From a virus, in IMG/VR virus record IMGVR_UViG_3300008453_000559, positions 1-39,081 of that record: a stretch of DNA of 39,081 nt. The stretch is one strand, 5' to 3'. This document shows, piece after piece, positions 25,128 to 31,511 of this stretch. The notes below the pieces were generated by a model. That model did no database searches. It was not told the DNA's origin and saw only the letters and a list, made by a program, of their open reading frames with translations. How positions within the stretch are numbered: the first letter of the stretch is position 1; the number at the start of each line of letters is the position of its first letter. A program made the translations under genes and the position numbers.

Positions 25128-25660
25128 TATTTTACCTGCTTATGTGTTATAAATGGTGGTGCAGTAAATACATTGTTCTTTGCAGCGATATTCATTGCGT
25201 GTTTCCAAGTAGCACCAGCGTGTAATGCACCTATTGCATATGGTGAACCTGAACCTATGCCATAGACCCCATCCTCACGCATTAGTACTGACAATGAATC
25301 ATCTATTTCAAATATCATTCCACCTAATGCTATAAGGAAAATGAAATCTGAATCATCATTTTCTTTATCTGGCATGTAACCATTGACAGTTAATGCCACT
25401 CTCATTGATGGAACAACCATTGAAATCATGTAATGATATATATCTTTATATGCTGCAGAGTTAGGTGTTGGTGGTATCCAGTTATGTTGAATGATGTCGC
25501 AAGGTTGCGTTAAACCTGCACCTGCTATCAAAAACTTTCCACGTTTAGTAATCTTTTGCATTACTGGATGTGTGTAAGTTCTTCCATCATCATCTGTGAC
25601 ACGTGAGTCGGCAACTAATAAACAATGGTCTTTTCTTTGCAAACCAATTATTGTTGTCAT
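25127..25660 (-). CDS. Proteasome beta/HslV-like Ntn-hydrolase, 177 aa
   Basis: MTTIIGLQRKDHCLLVADSR aligns with the HslV and proteasome beta N-terminus: Thr2 becomes the catalytic Thr1 after Met removal, D18 takes the place of Asp17, and K36 is near the Lys33 position (MQKI). The later GVYGIGSGSPYAIGAL matches the IGSGGxYA motif of this fold. These form ring-shaped self-compartmentalised peptidases that need an unfoldase partner (HslU, Mpa). No partner is encoded here, so it could use a host ATPase or act alone. The ATG overlaps the Cys-peptide stop. Confidence 0.85.
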   Translation of the reverse strand: MTTIIGLQRKDHCLLVADSRVTDDDGRTYTHPVMQKITKRGKFLIAGAGLTQPCDIIQHNWIPPTPNSAAYKDIYHYMISMVVPSMRVALTVNGYMPDKENDDSDFIFLIALGGMIFEIDDSLSVLMREDGVYGIGSGSPYAIGALHAGATWKHAMNIAAKNNVFTAPPFITHKQVK

Positions 25661-25746
25661 GGTCTTTCACCTATATTCGATTCATTGTTACACGTACAAT
25701 ACCATATTGATGAACAGATATAACATTTTTCATCATTATCTCTCAT
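25657..25746 (-). CDS. Tiny Cys-rich peptide, 29 aa
   Basis: Fills the gap between the DnaB-like and proteasome-like genes exactly, with ATGA overlaps at both ends (25743-25746 and 25657-25660). Cysteines at 8, 11, 17 and 19 (C-x2-C and C-x-C) in MRDNDEKCYICSS with a following WYCTCN would make one compact zinc site. Double overlap argues for a translated, coupled gene. No known family. Confidence 0.7.
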   Translation of the reverse strand: MRDNDEKCYICSSIWYCTCNNESNIGERP

Positions 25747-26546
25747 GCTGTTTCTTTTATATCTGCAAGATACATATACAGTGGATTGAAGTCTAAGAAT
25801 ACGGCTTCTGTTCCATTTGAAACTGCTTTTCCGTAACGATTCTTTACTGGTGCTACAGCCAAGTCACCACTAGGTGTCATACCTAATGTACAAATTAATG
25901 CAGGTAGTTGTGAAACTTTACCTTGAATTGTGTATCTTGGTGGACAGATTGGTTGAATATCTCCAACTGGTGGTATCCAAGATTCTGATGTGTGATGTAG
26001 TAAAAGAATTGCAGCATTAGTATCGCGTGCCAAATATTTTAGTTCTTTCATTGTCGCTCTAATGGCTGACCATTCTTCAGCACCACCTTCAGTAACATCT
26101 GAAAGGTTATCTACAACTATTAAATGTGGGTTTTCACCATGCACTTCTTCAAACGCCAATACTTCTTCATCAATATCAGAAAGTGTTGGGGCTGATTCAA
26201 AACTCCATTTAATGTGTCCTGCTTTGTTTAATTCGTTGATTGCTTTGCCTTCGTCACTAGCGAGTATGCGTTCGGCGTCAATTTGACTTACCCCTGTAAT
26301 CATTGAATACAAACGCATACTCATAGTGTGTGCTCCAGTATCTGCACAGATATAGAGAGTTGGAACTTTTGTACGCAGGGCTACTGCTAAAGCAAGTGTT
26401 GATTTACCAACTCCTGGTGCTCCAGCAAACATTGACACTTCACTTCTTCTAAGAAGAATTTTCATGTAATCAAATGCCCTGAATACAGGTGGCAATGGTT
26501 CGCCACCTGATTCGTTTTTTCCAACTGTTCTACTAATTGTTCTCAT
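25743..26546 (-). CDS. DnaB/RecA-like replicative ATPase (helicase-type), 267 aa
   Basis: Walker A is MFAGAPGVGKST (39-50), Walker B is HLIVVDNLSD (141-150), and LLLLHHTSE (about 180) gives the sensor strand. This RecA-fold core without a separate N-terminal DnaB domain is the usual actinophage 'DnaB-like helicase'. It lies with primase and SSB, so replication fork loading or unwinding is likely. Start follows the preceding gene within a few bases; the end overlaps the Cys peptide. Confidence 0.82.
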   Translation of the reverse strand: MRTISRTVGKNESGGEPLPPVFRAFDYMKILLRRSEVSMFAGAPGVGKSTLALAVALRTKVPTLYICADTGAHTMSMRLYSMITGVSQIDAERILASDEGKAINELNKAGHIKWSFESAPTLSDIDEEVLAFEEVHGENPHLIVVDNLSDVTEGGAEEWSAIRATMKELKYLARDTNAAILLLHHTSESWIPPVGDIQPICPPRYTIQGKVSQLPALICTLGMTPSGDLAVAPVKNRYGKAVSNGTEAVFLDFNPLYMYLADIKETA

Positions 26547-26549
26547 GAA

Positions 26550-26969
26550 CTAGTTAACCCAGCCTGCTTGCCCTTTGCGAATCCATTGTGGGTCGCATTG
26601 TTCTGCTTTACGTTCTTTAGGCAGTGCACACATCCATGCTTGCCATGGACCTCTGCCACCTACACCACTTCTATGAACTAATGGACCGTGCTTACAACTT
26701 GGTGCTGGACCTGTTGAGTTCGGTGGTGTAACAGGTGCAAAACCTGTTGATGATGATATTTCGGTAGCACCTAATGTTTTGGCTGCGTATGCAACTTGTG
26801 CACCTTCACCAATCACAGTTTCTTCTAGTGCACCAACAAGACTATCAACTTGTCCTGCAACTGCTTCTTCAATGTTCTTTTTCAATTCAGAAAAATCGCT
26901 ACCACGAACAGTAACAATAGTTCCGATTCTTGTTTTAACATTAACGACAAATGCTGATTCATTTGACAT
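26550..26969 (-). CDS. Conserved actinophage protein with C-terminal Cys/Trp motif, 139 aa
   Basis: N-terminal ~60 residues are a beta-helix region (VKTRIGTIVTVRGSDFSELKKN); a Pro/Thr/Ser linker follows; the C-terminus has CKHGPLVHRSGVGGRGPWQAW, then C and a late C-D-P-x-W-I, likely a single zinc site with C93, His, C113 and C124. The pattern recurs beside the nuclease and ATPase in actinophage replication modules. Function unknown; ssDNA binding is a plausible guess. Confidence 0.7.
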   Translation of the reverse strand: MSNESAFVVNVKTRIGTIVTVRGSDFSELKKNIEEAVAGQVDSLVGALEETVIGEGAQVAYAAKTLGATEISSSTGFAPVTPPNSTGPAPSCKHGPLVHRSGVGGRGPWQAWMCALPKERKAEQCDPQWIRKGQAGWVN

Positions 26970-27639
26970 TACTTATCTCCAATGTTCCTAATGGTAAGTG
27001 TTTCTCACCATTCACCCAATAACAGTAATCTGTTAATGAGCACATTTTACACCCATCGAAATTAGGAAGATAGATATCATGCTCTCTTGCCTTTTGGAAG
27101 AGTGCAACCATCTCATCTAGTTTCTTTAATGTAAACTTATCCAAGTTAACAGGATTACTTGTTGTTCCTGTTCTTGCCATCCAATAACATCCCCAACTTG
27201 GTCGGACGTTATACACACGTTCAAGTAAGCAAGCATAGACTTGTAATTGTAAATCTGTTTGAGGTGTTCTTTGACCAGTTTTTAAATCAAGAATAACAAG
27301 TTCACCATCTGGTGTTACAAATATTCTATCAACTGCACCTTTGAAAGATATGCCACCGATTTCAACTTCCATAGTAATTTCAATGCCAGGTTTTCCGTCA
27401 GGTGTTGTCCAGATTTTCCAATTAGAGTTATCACGCCAAGTAATCCAATTGTCTAAAAACTTTTTACCATTGGCATACCACCATGTGGCATTTTCACCGT
27501 CAGGGTTTGCTTTAGTGGTGCGAGATGATTGTCTTAAATCTTCAAGTTTAATTTCACCATTCTTAGTGGCTTCATCTAACTCAATTTTCCAAGCATCTTC
27601 CCATAATGAATTAAGAGATAACATTATTTTCTTTTCCAT
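26959..27639 (-). CDS. Cas4/RecB-like PD-(D/E)XK nuclease, C-terminal part, 226 aa
   Basis: Catalytic residues of the Cas4/RecB family are visible: D104 (KGAVDRIF), D118-L-K120 (VILDLKTG), and Q-x-x-x-Y in DLQLQVYACLL. The end has C197, C200 and C206 (C-x2-C-x5-C), three of four Fe-S ligands. The usual N-terminus, with the fourth Cys and the GxxxH motif, is missing here but present in the separate gene at 28102-28311. ATG at 27639 (another at 27624) overlaps the intervening gene. End-processing of phage or host DNA is the likely role. Confidence 0.8.
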   Translation of the reverse strand: MEKKIMLSLNSLWEDAWKIELDEATKNGEIKLEDLRQSSRTTKANPDGENATWWYANGKKFLDNWITWRDNSNWKIWTTPDGKPGIEITMEVEIGGISFKGAVDRIFVTPDGELVILDLKTGQRTPQTDLQLQVYACLLERVYNVRPSWGCYWMARTGTTSNPVNLDKFTLKKLDEMVALFQKAREHDIYLPNFDGCKMCSLTDYCYWVNGEKHLPLGTLEISNVK

Positions 27640-28112
27640 TTTTCTACAGGGTTTAAAATACTTCTAGGAATAATTTTACCATACTGGGCTTCAATACCTT
27701 TATCCCAACCTTCTTGGGCTGGTATCCAACCAAGTATTTCAACTTCAAGGAATTCTTTAGGAACTGGTACAACACCAAAAATTATTAAGTTTTCTTTTTT
27801 TAAATCTTTTTCTCTAACAGCAGGACCATCTTGCGTGCGTACTCTGCGTACTTCAATGTTAAGACCAACATCAGGTAAATCTTTATATTTTTTATGGTCT
27901 GAGCCTTTCCAAATGGTGGCTGACCAGTATTCATTAATTGCTTTAGCGACAGCAATTTCGCCAATCGCTGCAGCAACTAAGGCTGTGCGATTATCTTCCA
28001 TCTTTAACGGATTGTAATAAGGTGCATCAGGTTTACCCCAGTTGTTTGTATATCTTCTGATACCTATCGTGCTTGCATACTCATACTCCCAAGATTCTAA
28101 TTTAACTATCAA
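27624..28112 (-). CDS. Predicted PD-(D/E)XK-like nuclease lying between the two Cas4-like halves, 162 aa
   Basis: TTG start with a purine-rich leader (GGAAAAGAGAAAATC). Residues 50-63 (IGEIAVAKAINEYW), D81 and E87-V-R89 (DVGLNIEVRR), and LGWIPAQEGW (128-137) match an actinophage family that looks like a restriction-type nuclease core, with Arg in place of the usual Lys. Overlaps the N-terminal part by 11 bases and the C-terminal part by 16. Either a free-standing intruding nuclease or a gene moved into the Cas4 gene; activity unproven. Confidence 0.6.
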   Translation of the reverse strand: MIVKLESWEYEYASTIGIRRYTNNWGKPDAPYYNPLKMEDNRTALVAAAIGEIAVAKAINEYWSATIWKGSDHKKYKDLPDVGLNIEVRRVRTQDGPAVREKDLKKENLIIFGVVPVPKEFLEVEILGWIPAQEGWDKGIEAQYGKIIPRSILNPVEKWKRK

Positions 28113-28311
28113 GATTTTCTCTTTTCCAAAGTTCTAAATCATAGTTTTCTGTTGCACGATGCACAGCACTGCCACCTATAGACCAAGTGGCTGGTTGTTC
28201 TTCAACTTTAGCAATCCTAGATAAATAATAACGATAACCACAAGACAACCAAGTGGTTAAACTAGAATACGAAGTATGTTCAGGGACTTCGTGACCGTTA
28301 ACTTTTAACAC
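28102..28311 (-). CDS. Cas4/RecB-like nuclease, N-terminal part, 69 aa
   Basis: GTG start with GGAAGAGGG upstream. The sequence HTSYSSLTTWLSCGYRYYL holds C24, the expected first Fe-S ligand, and IGGSAVHRATENYD has H51 and E55 of the GxxxH motif of Cas4/RecB nucleases. The frame stops after KRENLDS, just where the intact family continues into what is now the gene at 26959-27639. Both halves keep their key residues, suggesting a functional two-chain enzyme. First gene of the leftward replication operon. Confidence 0.75.
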   Translation of the reverse strand: MLKVNGHEVPEHTSYSSLTTWLSCGYRYYLSRIAKVEEQPATWSIGGSAVHRATENYDLELWKRENLDS

Positions 28312-28343
28312 TTGACCCTCTTCCGATTATCGTAGTTAGAGAA

Positions 28344-28379
28344 GTAGGGCGTGTGAAATGGAGTAAACGCACGCCCTAC
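28344..28379 (-). promoter_or_regulatory. Leader hairpin 1 (loop complementary to gene leaders)
   Basis: GTAGGGCGTG (28344-28353) pairs with CACGCCCTAC (28370-28379), extended by one G-C and one wobble pair, with a 12-base loop. Read leftward the loop is TTTACTCCATTT, complementary to GAAATGGAG in the leaders of the genes starting at 30922, 31672 and 33970. Confidence 0.6.
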
Positions 28380-28383
28380 ATGT

Positions 28384-28412
28384 AGTGAACTAATTTGAGG
28401 AGGAAGTTCACT
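28384..28412 (-). promoter_or_regulatory. Leader hairpin 2 (anti-ribosome-site loop) at the predicted transcript start
   Basis: AGTGAACT (28384-28391) pairs with AGTTCACT (28405-28412) around a 13-base loop. Read leftward the loop is TCCTCCTCAAATT, complementary over 12 bases to ATTTGAGGAGGA, the ribosome site of the gene starting at 33236. The leftward promoter just upstream would start RNA close to 28413, the first base of this hairpin. Confidence 0.55.
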
Positions 28413-28419
28413 AAAACTA

Positions 28420-28448
28420 ACTGTAGCATCAGAATTACACTGGTGCAA
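28420..28448 (-). promoter_or_regulatory. Predicted leftward promoter of the replication operon
   Basis: On the minus strand: -35 TTGCAC (28443-28448), 17-base spacer, -10 TACAGT (28420-28425) preceded by TGC, an extended -10 form. It would start RNA near 28413 and read into the Cas4-like N-part at 28311. The match is moderate. Confidence 0.45.
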
Positions 28449-28472
28449 CTACCGAAAAGTTTGTGTCGGAAG

Positions 28473-28502
28473 TTGCGAGCAAAAAACCCCTGTGCTTATA
28501 AT
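28473..28502 (+). promoter_or_regulatory. Predicted rightward promoter for the lysozyme-like gene
   Basis: TTGCGA (28473-28478), 18-base spacer, consensus TATAAT (28497-28502). The -35 is partly inside the arm of the hairpin 28445-28476. The only rightward gene downstream is at 28668. Confidence 0.5.
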
Positions 28503-28539
28503 GGGCTCGGGGCGAGGGGCTCAGGGTATAGGGTGTGGG
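28503..28539 (+). other. G-quadruplex motif just after the TATAAT box
   Basis: Six G-tracts at 28503-05, 28509-12, 28516-19, 28524-26, 28531-33 and 28537-39 separated by 3-4 bases, a canonical G3+N1-7 motif on the plus strand. It begins at the base after the -10 box, thus at or near the transcript start. Confidence 0.7.
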
Positions 28540-28577
28540 TGTGAGCGTGAGCGAAAGCGAACTGCGAACATCAACAA

Positions 28578-28593
28578 GTACCCGTAAGGGTAC
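28578..28593. repeat. GTACCC-N4-GGGTAC hairpin, copy 1
   Basis: Perfect 6-bp stem with GTAA loop. It lies in the leader of the rightward lysozyme-like gene, 75 bases before its start. First of eight copies in the window. Confidence 0.8.
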
Positions 28594-28667
28594 AAAGTTC
28601 AAGACTCGGATGAGGATTGAACGTAGAAAGTCTGAAGATAATTCTTCAGCATAGGTAAGGAGAACCT

Positions 28668-28991
28668 ATTTTATTACCAGATATACCACCACCAATTGAA
28701 AGAGAAATTTCAGCAGAAGTTTCACGTGCATATGTTCGTGAACAAGTATTAATAAAAGGCTGGGACGGACGTCAATGGGTATGTATAAATGAGTTAATAG
28801 ATAGAGAATCAAAATGGAGTAACATAGCAGATAATCCTAAATCTTCTGCTTATGGTTTATTCCAAATGTTAAAAACGCCGATTGGTTTATCGGTTAGTGA
28901 GCAAACAGAGCGTGGGTTGCGATACATTGAGCATCGCTACGACACGCCCTGCGAAGCATTACGCCATCATAATAGACGTAACTGGTACTAA
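28668..28991 (+). CDS. Lysozyme-like (SLT/transglycosylase) protein, 107 aa, with probable ATT start
   Basis: The frame is open from 28659 to the stop at 28989 and encodes a small transglycosylase-like domain: CINELIDRESKWSNIADNPK with catalytic Glu47, SSAYGLFQML, then RGLRYIEHRYDTPCEALRHH and a final WY. No ATG, GTG or TTG occurs in frame before the domain. A strong AAGGAG (28657-28662) is 5 bases before an ATT at 28668, the likely start (rare but known, as in infC). It would cut glycan strands, either in the virion at entry or at lysis. It is the only rightward gene in a long leftward region. Confidence 0.7.
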   Translation: MLLPDIPPPIEREISAEVSRAYVREQVLIKGWDGRQWVCINELIDRESKWSNIADNPKSSAYGLFQMLKTPIGLSVSEQTERGLRYIEHRYDTPCEALRHHNRRNWY

Positions 28992-29076
28992 TACCTTTTA
29001 GTATTTCTTTTTACATATCTGTAAATTGATGCAAAGGTTATACAAAATAATACAGATATTATGAACTGCGTAAATA

Positions 29077-29286
29077 TCACTCGTAATCCAATCTCGTATC
29101 AATAGGTGTTGGTGGTGTGACCAAGGCTTTACAAGACCAGCAGTAAGCACCTTCTAAACCATATGCGTCAATCTCATATGTTTCAAGGTCAAAATGCGTA
29201 GGTATCATGAGCCACTCACCACCACATCTAGTGCAGTTAGCACTAGGTATGGCAGTAAAGTCATCAGAACTATTTGTCGGACTCAT
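29077..29286 (-). CDS. Zinc-ribbon protein, 69 aa
   Basis: Two CxxC pairs (C18-x2-C21 in NCTRCGGEW and C49-x2-C52 in YCWSCK) predict one zinc ribbon. Acidic overall. Overlaps the gene before it. Similar short ribbon proteins are frequent in actinophage accessory regions; role unknown, perhaps a DNA- or protein-binding adaptor. Confidence 0.7.
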   Translation of the reverse strand: MSPTNSSDDFTAIPSANCTRCGGEWLMIPTHFDLETYEIDAYGLEGAYCWSCKALVTPPTPIDTRLDYE

Positions 29287-29521
29287 TTATGAAATCAATC
29301 ATACCTTCTGATATTGTTCCAAATTTTAACGCAATCACACCAACAGCAGCACATAGAATACGTCTAGCATTTTCGTTATCTGCTGCATTTTCCCACATGG
29401 AATCAGTGGCGATTAGTTCTTCCATTTGTTGAACAAGTTCTTCAACAACTGTTAACGAAGCATCGATATCATACTTATCGAATATTTCGTTAATCATGTT
29501 TGGTATTTCTTCTTCTTGCAT
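29270..29521 (-). CDS. Hypothetical acidic helical protein, 83 aa
   Basis: I prefer the ATG at 29521 (MQEEEIPNMINEIFDKYD start) because AAAGG lies 10 bases upstream; a TTG at 29542 would add seven residues inside the WhiB-like gene's overlap. All-helical, Glu/Asp-rich, with an ARRILCAAVGVIALKFG hydrophobic helix. No family recognised. Confidence 0.65.
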   Translation of the reverse strand: MQEEEIPNMINEIFDKYDIDASLTVVEELVQQMEELIATDSMWENAADNENARRILCAAVGVIALKFGTISEGMIDFINESDK

Positions 29522-29870
29522 TAGGGTGAAACCTTTCCCCAAATGTATCTGGTTGTCCGAATGTTAGTATAGCAGGAGTTATGTTTTTTTCTTTTCTTAT
29601 CTCATTTCTTTCATTAGGTGTGGTGCCTCCCCATACCCCTAACACACTTACGTTAAGAGCATAGTCGAGGCACTCATTAATCACAGGACACCCAATGCAG
29701 AACTTTTTTTGCTTATTCCCATGCCCTGATTCGATATCAAAAAACCAATCAGGGTTAGGGTGATTATTACATTTAGCAGTTTCAAAGTAAGGAGTTTTAA
29801 CATCAAGGCGTTTAGCCTTGTGTGTTAATCGTGCTACTGTACTCCCTCTAGAACTGATAGTGTCTGCCAT
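29490..29870 (-). CDS. WhiB-family transcription regulator, 126 aa
   Basis: C34, then C58-x2-C61-x5-C67 (KKFCIGCPVINECLDYAL) bind a [4Fe-4S] cluster; GVWGGTTPNER is the WhiB turn that meets the host main sigma factor. WhiB proteins occur only in Actinobacteria and their phages, so this is the best host evidence here. In phages such as TM4 they block host WhiB2 action or redirect transcription. Start ATG at 29870 with GAGG 13 bases upstream. Overlaps both neighbours. Confidence 0.88.
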   Translation of the reverse strand: MADTISSRGSTVARLTHKAKRLDVKTPYFETAKCNNHPNPDWFFDIESGHGNKQKKFCIGCPVINECLDYALNVSVLGVWGGTTPNERNEIRKEKNITPAILTFGQPDTFGERFHPNARRRNTKHD

Positions 29871-30325
29871 CTGCGTTCAACCTCATCTTGAATAGTAGTT
29901 TCACCTGATTGCACTCTTGCAATGGCAGGACCGAAATCAATTACATCTGACTTATACCATTTTTTTAATATGTAATCGTATTCAAGAATGGTTACAGATT
30001 TATTGGAAGGCTCAATGATGTAGGCATATTCTGTGCCCCAATTATCGGTCTCCCAAGTAATCCAGTCACCACTTTTACTATCTTTCATTGGGTAACCATA
30101 ACCTTTGATGTAACCTTCGTCATCATCTTTATTAGGTAATGGATATAGCCCAGACCAGCCATAGTTTTCAAACACTAAAGTGCTTACGGCTTTATCGAAA
30201 CCATCACGTAAAACGATTTCGAGTAACACCATAACCATGTTTGCTGGGTATCCGTCCCAATGCACATAACGACCTATCCAAGCCTCGTCACCTACATATC
30301 TACCAACTACTGAACGTGTAGCCAT
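29834..30325 (-). CDS. Conserved phage protein with HWDGYP motif, 163 aa
   Basis: Sequence MATRSVVGRYVGDEAWIGRY followed by VHWDGYPANM. The MATRS..(Y/C)xHWDGYP start is seen in a widespread actinophage and bacterial family of unknown function. The C-terminal half is Trp/Tyr/Asp-rich (GDWITWETDNWGTEY). Start and stop fit neighbours closely. Confidence 0.7.
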   Translation of the reverse strand: MATRSVVGRYVGDEAWIGRYVHWDGYPANMVMVLLEIVLRDGFDKAVSTLVFENYGWSGLYPLPNKDDDEGYIKGYGYPMKDSKSGDWITWETDNWGTEYAYIIEPSNKSVTILEYDYILKKWYKSDVIDFGPAIARVQSGETTIQDEVERRWQTLSVLEGVQ

Positions 30326-30502
30326 TTATACTTCCTCCATTACCACTATGCGTTGAAATACATTTGCTAATTCCTCTAGCAGTTTAAGTTGTATATCTGC
30401 ATAAGGCACAGCATCTTTACCTGTTTTAAGGTAATAGGTTAATGCTCTATGTATTACCTGTATCTCTTCTGGTGTAAGTTGCACACCTATTTTGTATGAC
30501 AT
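30326..30502 (-). CDS. Small hypothetical protein, 58 aa
   Basis: Fills the gap between its neighbours exactly: ATG directly after the stop at 30503 and TAA abutting the next ATG at 30325. Product MSYKIGVQLTPEEIQVIHRA with a Leu/Tyr/Gln amphipathic helix and an EELANVFQRIVVMEEV end. Helical, soluble; family unknown. Confidence 0.7.
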   Translation of the reverse strand: MSYKIGVQLTPEEIQVIHRALTYYLKTGKDAVPYADIQLKLLEELANVFQRIVVMEEV

Positions 30503-30922
30503 TTAGAACTCCACTTCAATTGATTCTTCAGAGTATGAGTCATCATTGCCAGCGTCTATTTGACTTTCAAGACCACCAACAGCGTTCTCAACTATCTCTC
30601 TTGCCTCATCTTCAGACTCAGCCTTAACTGTGAATGAGAATGAAATAGTTACGCGACCTTCGTATTCTTGTTGCAATAGGTTTGCACCAATGTCACCAAG
30701 TAATTCGTTGACATCATCGCGATTAACTTCTGCTTCTTCTTCGCCACCATTGAATCGTTCGTCAAAGAATTCGTGAACAGTATTGCGTAACTTAAATATC
30801 TCGTCACGATAACCTCTTGCACGAACTTCTTCTGCTTCAAGGTCTTGCTTTAATTTATCTATTTCTTTTTGCACTACATCAAGAGGACTAACTACAACCT
30901 CTTGGTTATTTTCTTCTGACAT
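30503..30922 (-). CDS. Coiled-coil protein, 139 aa
   Basis: True start is probably ATG at 30922 (MSEENNQEVVV), after GGAG in the leader ACAGAAATGGAGAAAGT; the frame stays open into the GTACCC hairpin at 30938. Residues ~15-55 form a Lys/Glu coiled coil; the rest is acidic, with EGRVTISFSFTVKAESEDEA suggesting a small beta-alpha domain. Acidic C-terminus. Function unknown. Confidence 0.7.
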   Translation of the reverse strand: MSEENNQEVVVSPLDVVQKEIDKLKQDLEAEEVRARGYRDEIFKLRNTVHEFFDERFNGGEEEAEVNRDDVNELLGDIGANLLQQEYEGRVTISFSFTVKAESEDEAREIVENAVGGLESQIDAGNDDSYSEESIEVEF

Positions 30923-30937
30923 ACTTTCTCCATTTCT

Positions 30938-30953
30938 GTACCCGTTCGGGTAC
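30938..30953. repeat. GTACCC-N4-GGGTAC hairpin, copy 2
   Basis: GTTC loop. Sits in the leader of the gene starting at 30922, its end 15 bases before the ATG and just before the CAGAAATGGAGAAA ribosome site. Flanking T and A extend the stem by a pair. Confidence 0.85.
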
Positions 30954-30955
30954 AA

Positions 30956-31372
30956 CTATTGTTGTTCTTCTTTCTTTACTTCCTCACCAAGATATTTTTT
31001 CTCAGCAAGAAAATCTTTACAATCTTGGCATAGTTTCTTAGGTTCCTTTGCATAAGAACCATCAGGGTTCTGCCAAGCAACTATCCATGTGCCAATGCTT
31101 GCGTCAGCAATATCATTCTTGGCAATTCCTGGACAATCACCCATACCACATATATCTAAAGTATTTTCTTGATTATACTCAAGCATATCGTGGATAAAGT
31201 TAAACAATTCTTTTTTAGTCTTAAAACTTTGACCAAGTACTTTGTTTAATTGTTTAACAGATGGGCTTGATTTAGTCTTACGCTTTAAGTCAGAAGCAAG
31301 TTGTTTATATGCAACCATTACAGCGACATACTGACCCATGCTAAGACTAACCATTTTCTTTTCATCACTCAT
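30956..31372 (-). CDS. Hypothetical protein with CxxC motifs, 138 aa
   Basis: Start ATG at 31372 chosen because AAGGAG lies seven bases upstream. The first ~75 residues are helical and basic (VAVMVAYKQLASDLKRKTK). The second half holds C-x4-C (ICGMGDC) and C-x2-C (LCQDCK), a possible zinc site. The Lys/Glu-rich tail ends in EEQQ. No family recognised. Confidence 0.65.
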   Translation of the reverse strand: MSDEKKMVSLSMGQYVAVMVAYKQLASDLKRKTKSSPSVKQLNKVLGQSFKTKKELFNFIHDMLEYNQENTLDICGMGDCPGIAKNDIADASIGTWIVAWQNPDGSYAKEPKKLCQDCKDFLAEKKYLGEEVKKEEQQ

Positions 31373-31511
31373 TGTCGTACTCCTTTTCATATTCCGTTAC
31401 CCAACCTTGGTCATGTCCTCTATTGAATGCATTTTCAATATCGATACATACTCTGCACTCACCACTCCACGATTGACCATGGCAAGTAAATGCGTTATCT
31501 AATTGACTCAT
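31365..31511 (-). CDS. Small protein with three Cys, 48 aa
   Basis: ATGA overlap with the upstream gene at its start, and its stop overlaps the next start. Product MSQLDNAFTCHGQSWSGECR with V-C-I-D-I following: C10, H11, C19 and C22 could bind one metal. The tail is acidic. Unknown family. Confidence 0.65.
   Translation of the reverse strand: MSQLDNAFTCHGQSWSGECRVCIDIENAFNRGHDQGWVTEYEKEYDNE

Larger units (their letters stand above)
28312..28667. promoter_or_regulatory. Regulatory island with divergent promoters and structured leaders (356 bases, no gene seen)
   Basis: Holds, from left to right: two hairpins (28344-28412), a leftward promoter (28420-28448), a hairpin carrying an origin-type repeat (28445-28476), a rightward promoter (28473-28502), a G-quadruplex motif (28503-28539), and a GTACCC hairpin (28578-28593). 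It separates the leftward replication operon from the rightward lysozyme-like gene. No ORF with a start and ribosome site was found here. Confidence 0.6.

Noticed and set aside
26959-28311. Cas4-like nuclease as evidence of a phage CRISPR system
   Set aside because: No cas1, cas2 or array; this family is a usual actinophage replication nuclease.
29014-29063. Inverted repeat ATATCTGTA/TACAGATAT as a leftward terminator
   Set aside because: Stem is AT-only with a long loop and no U-tract; may be chance.
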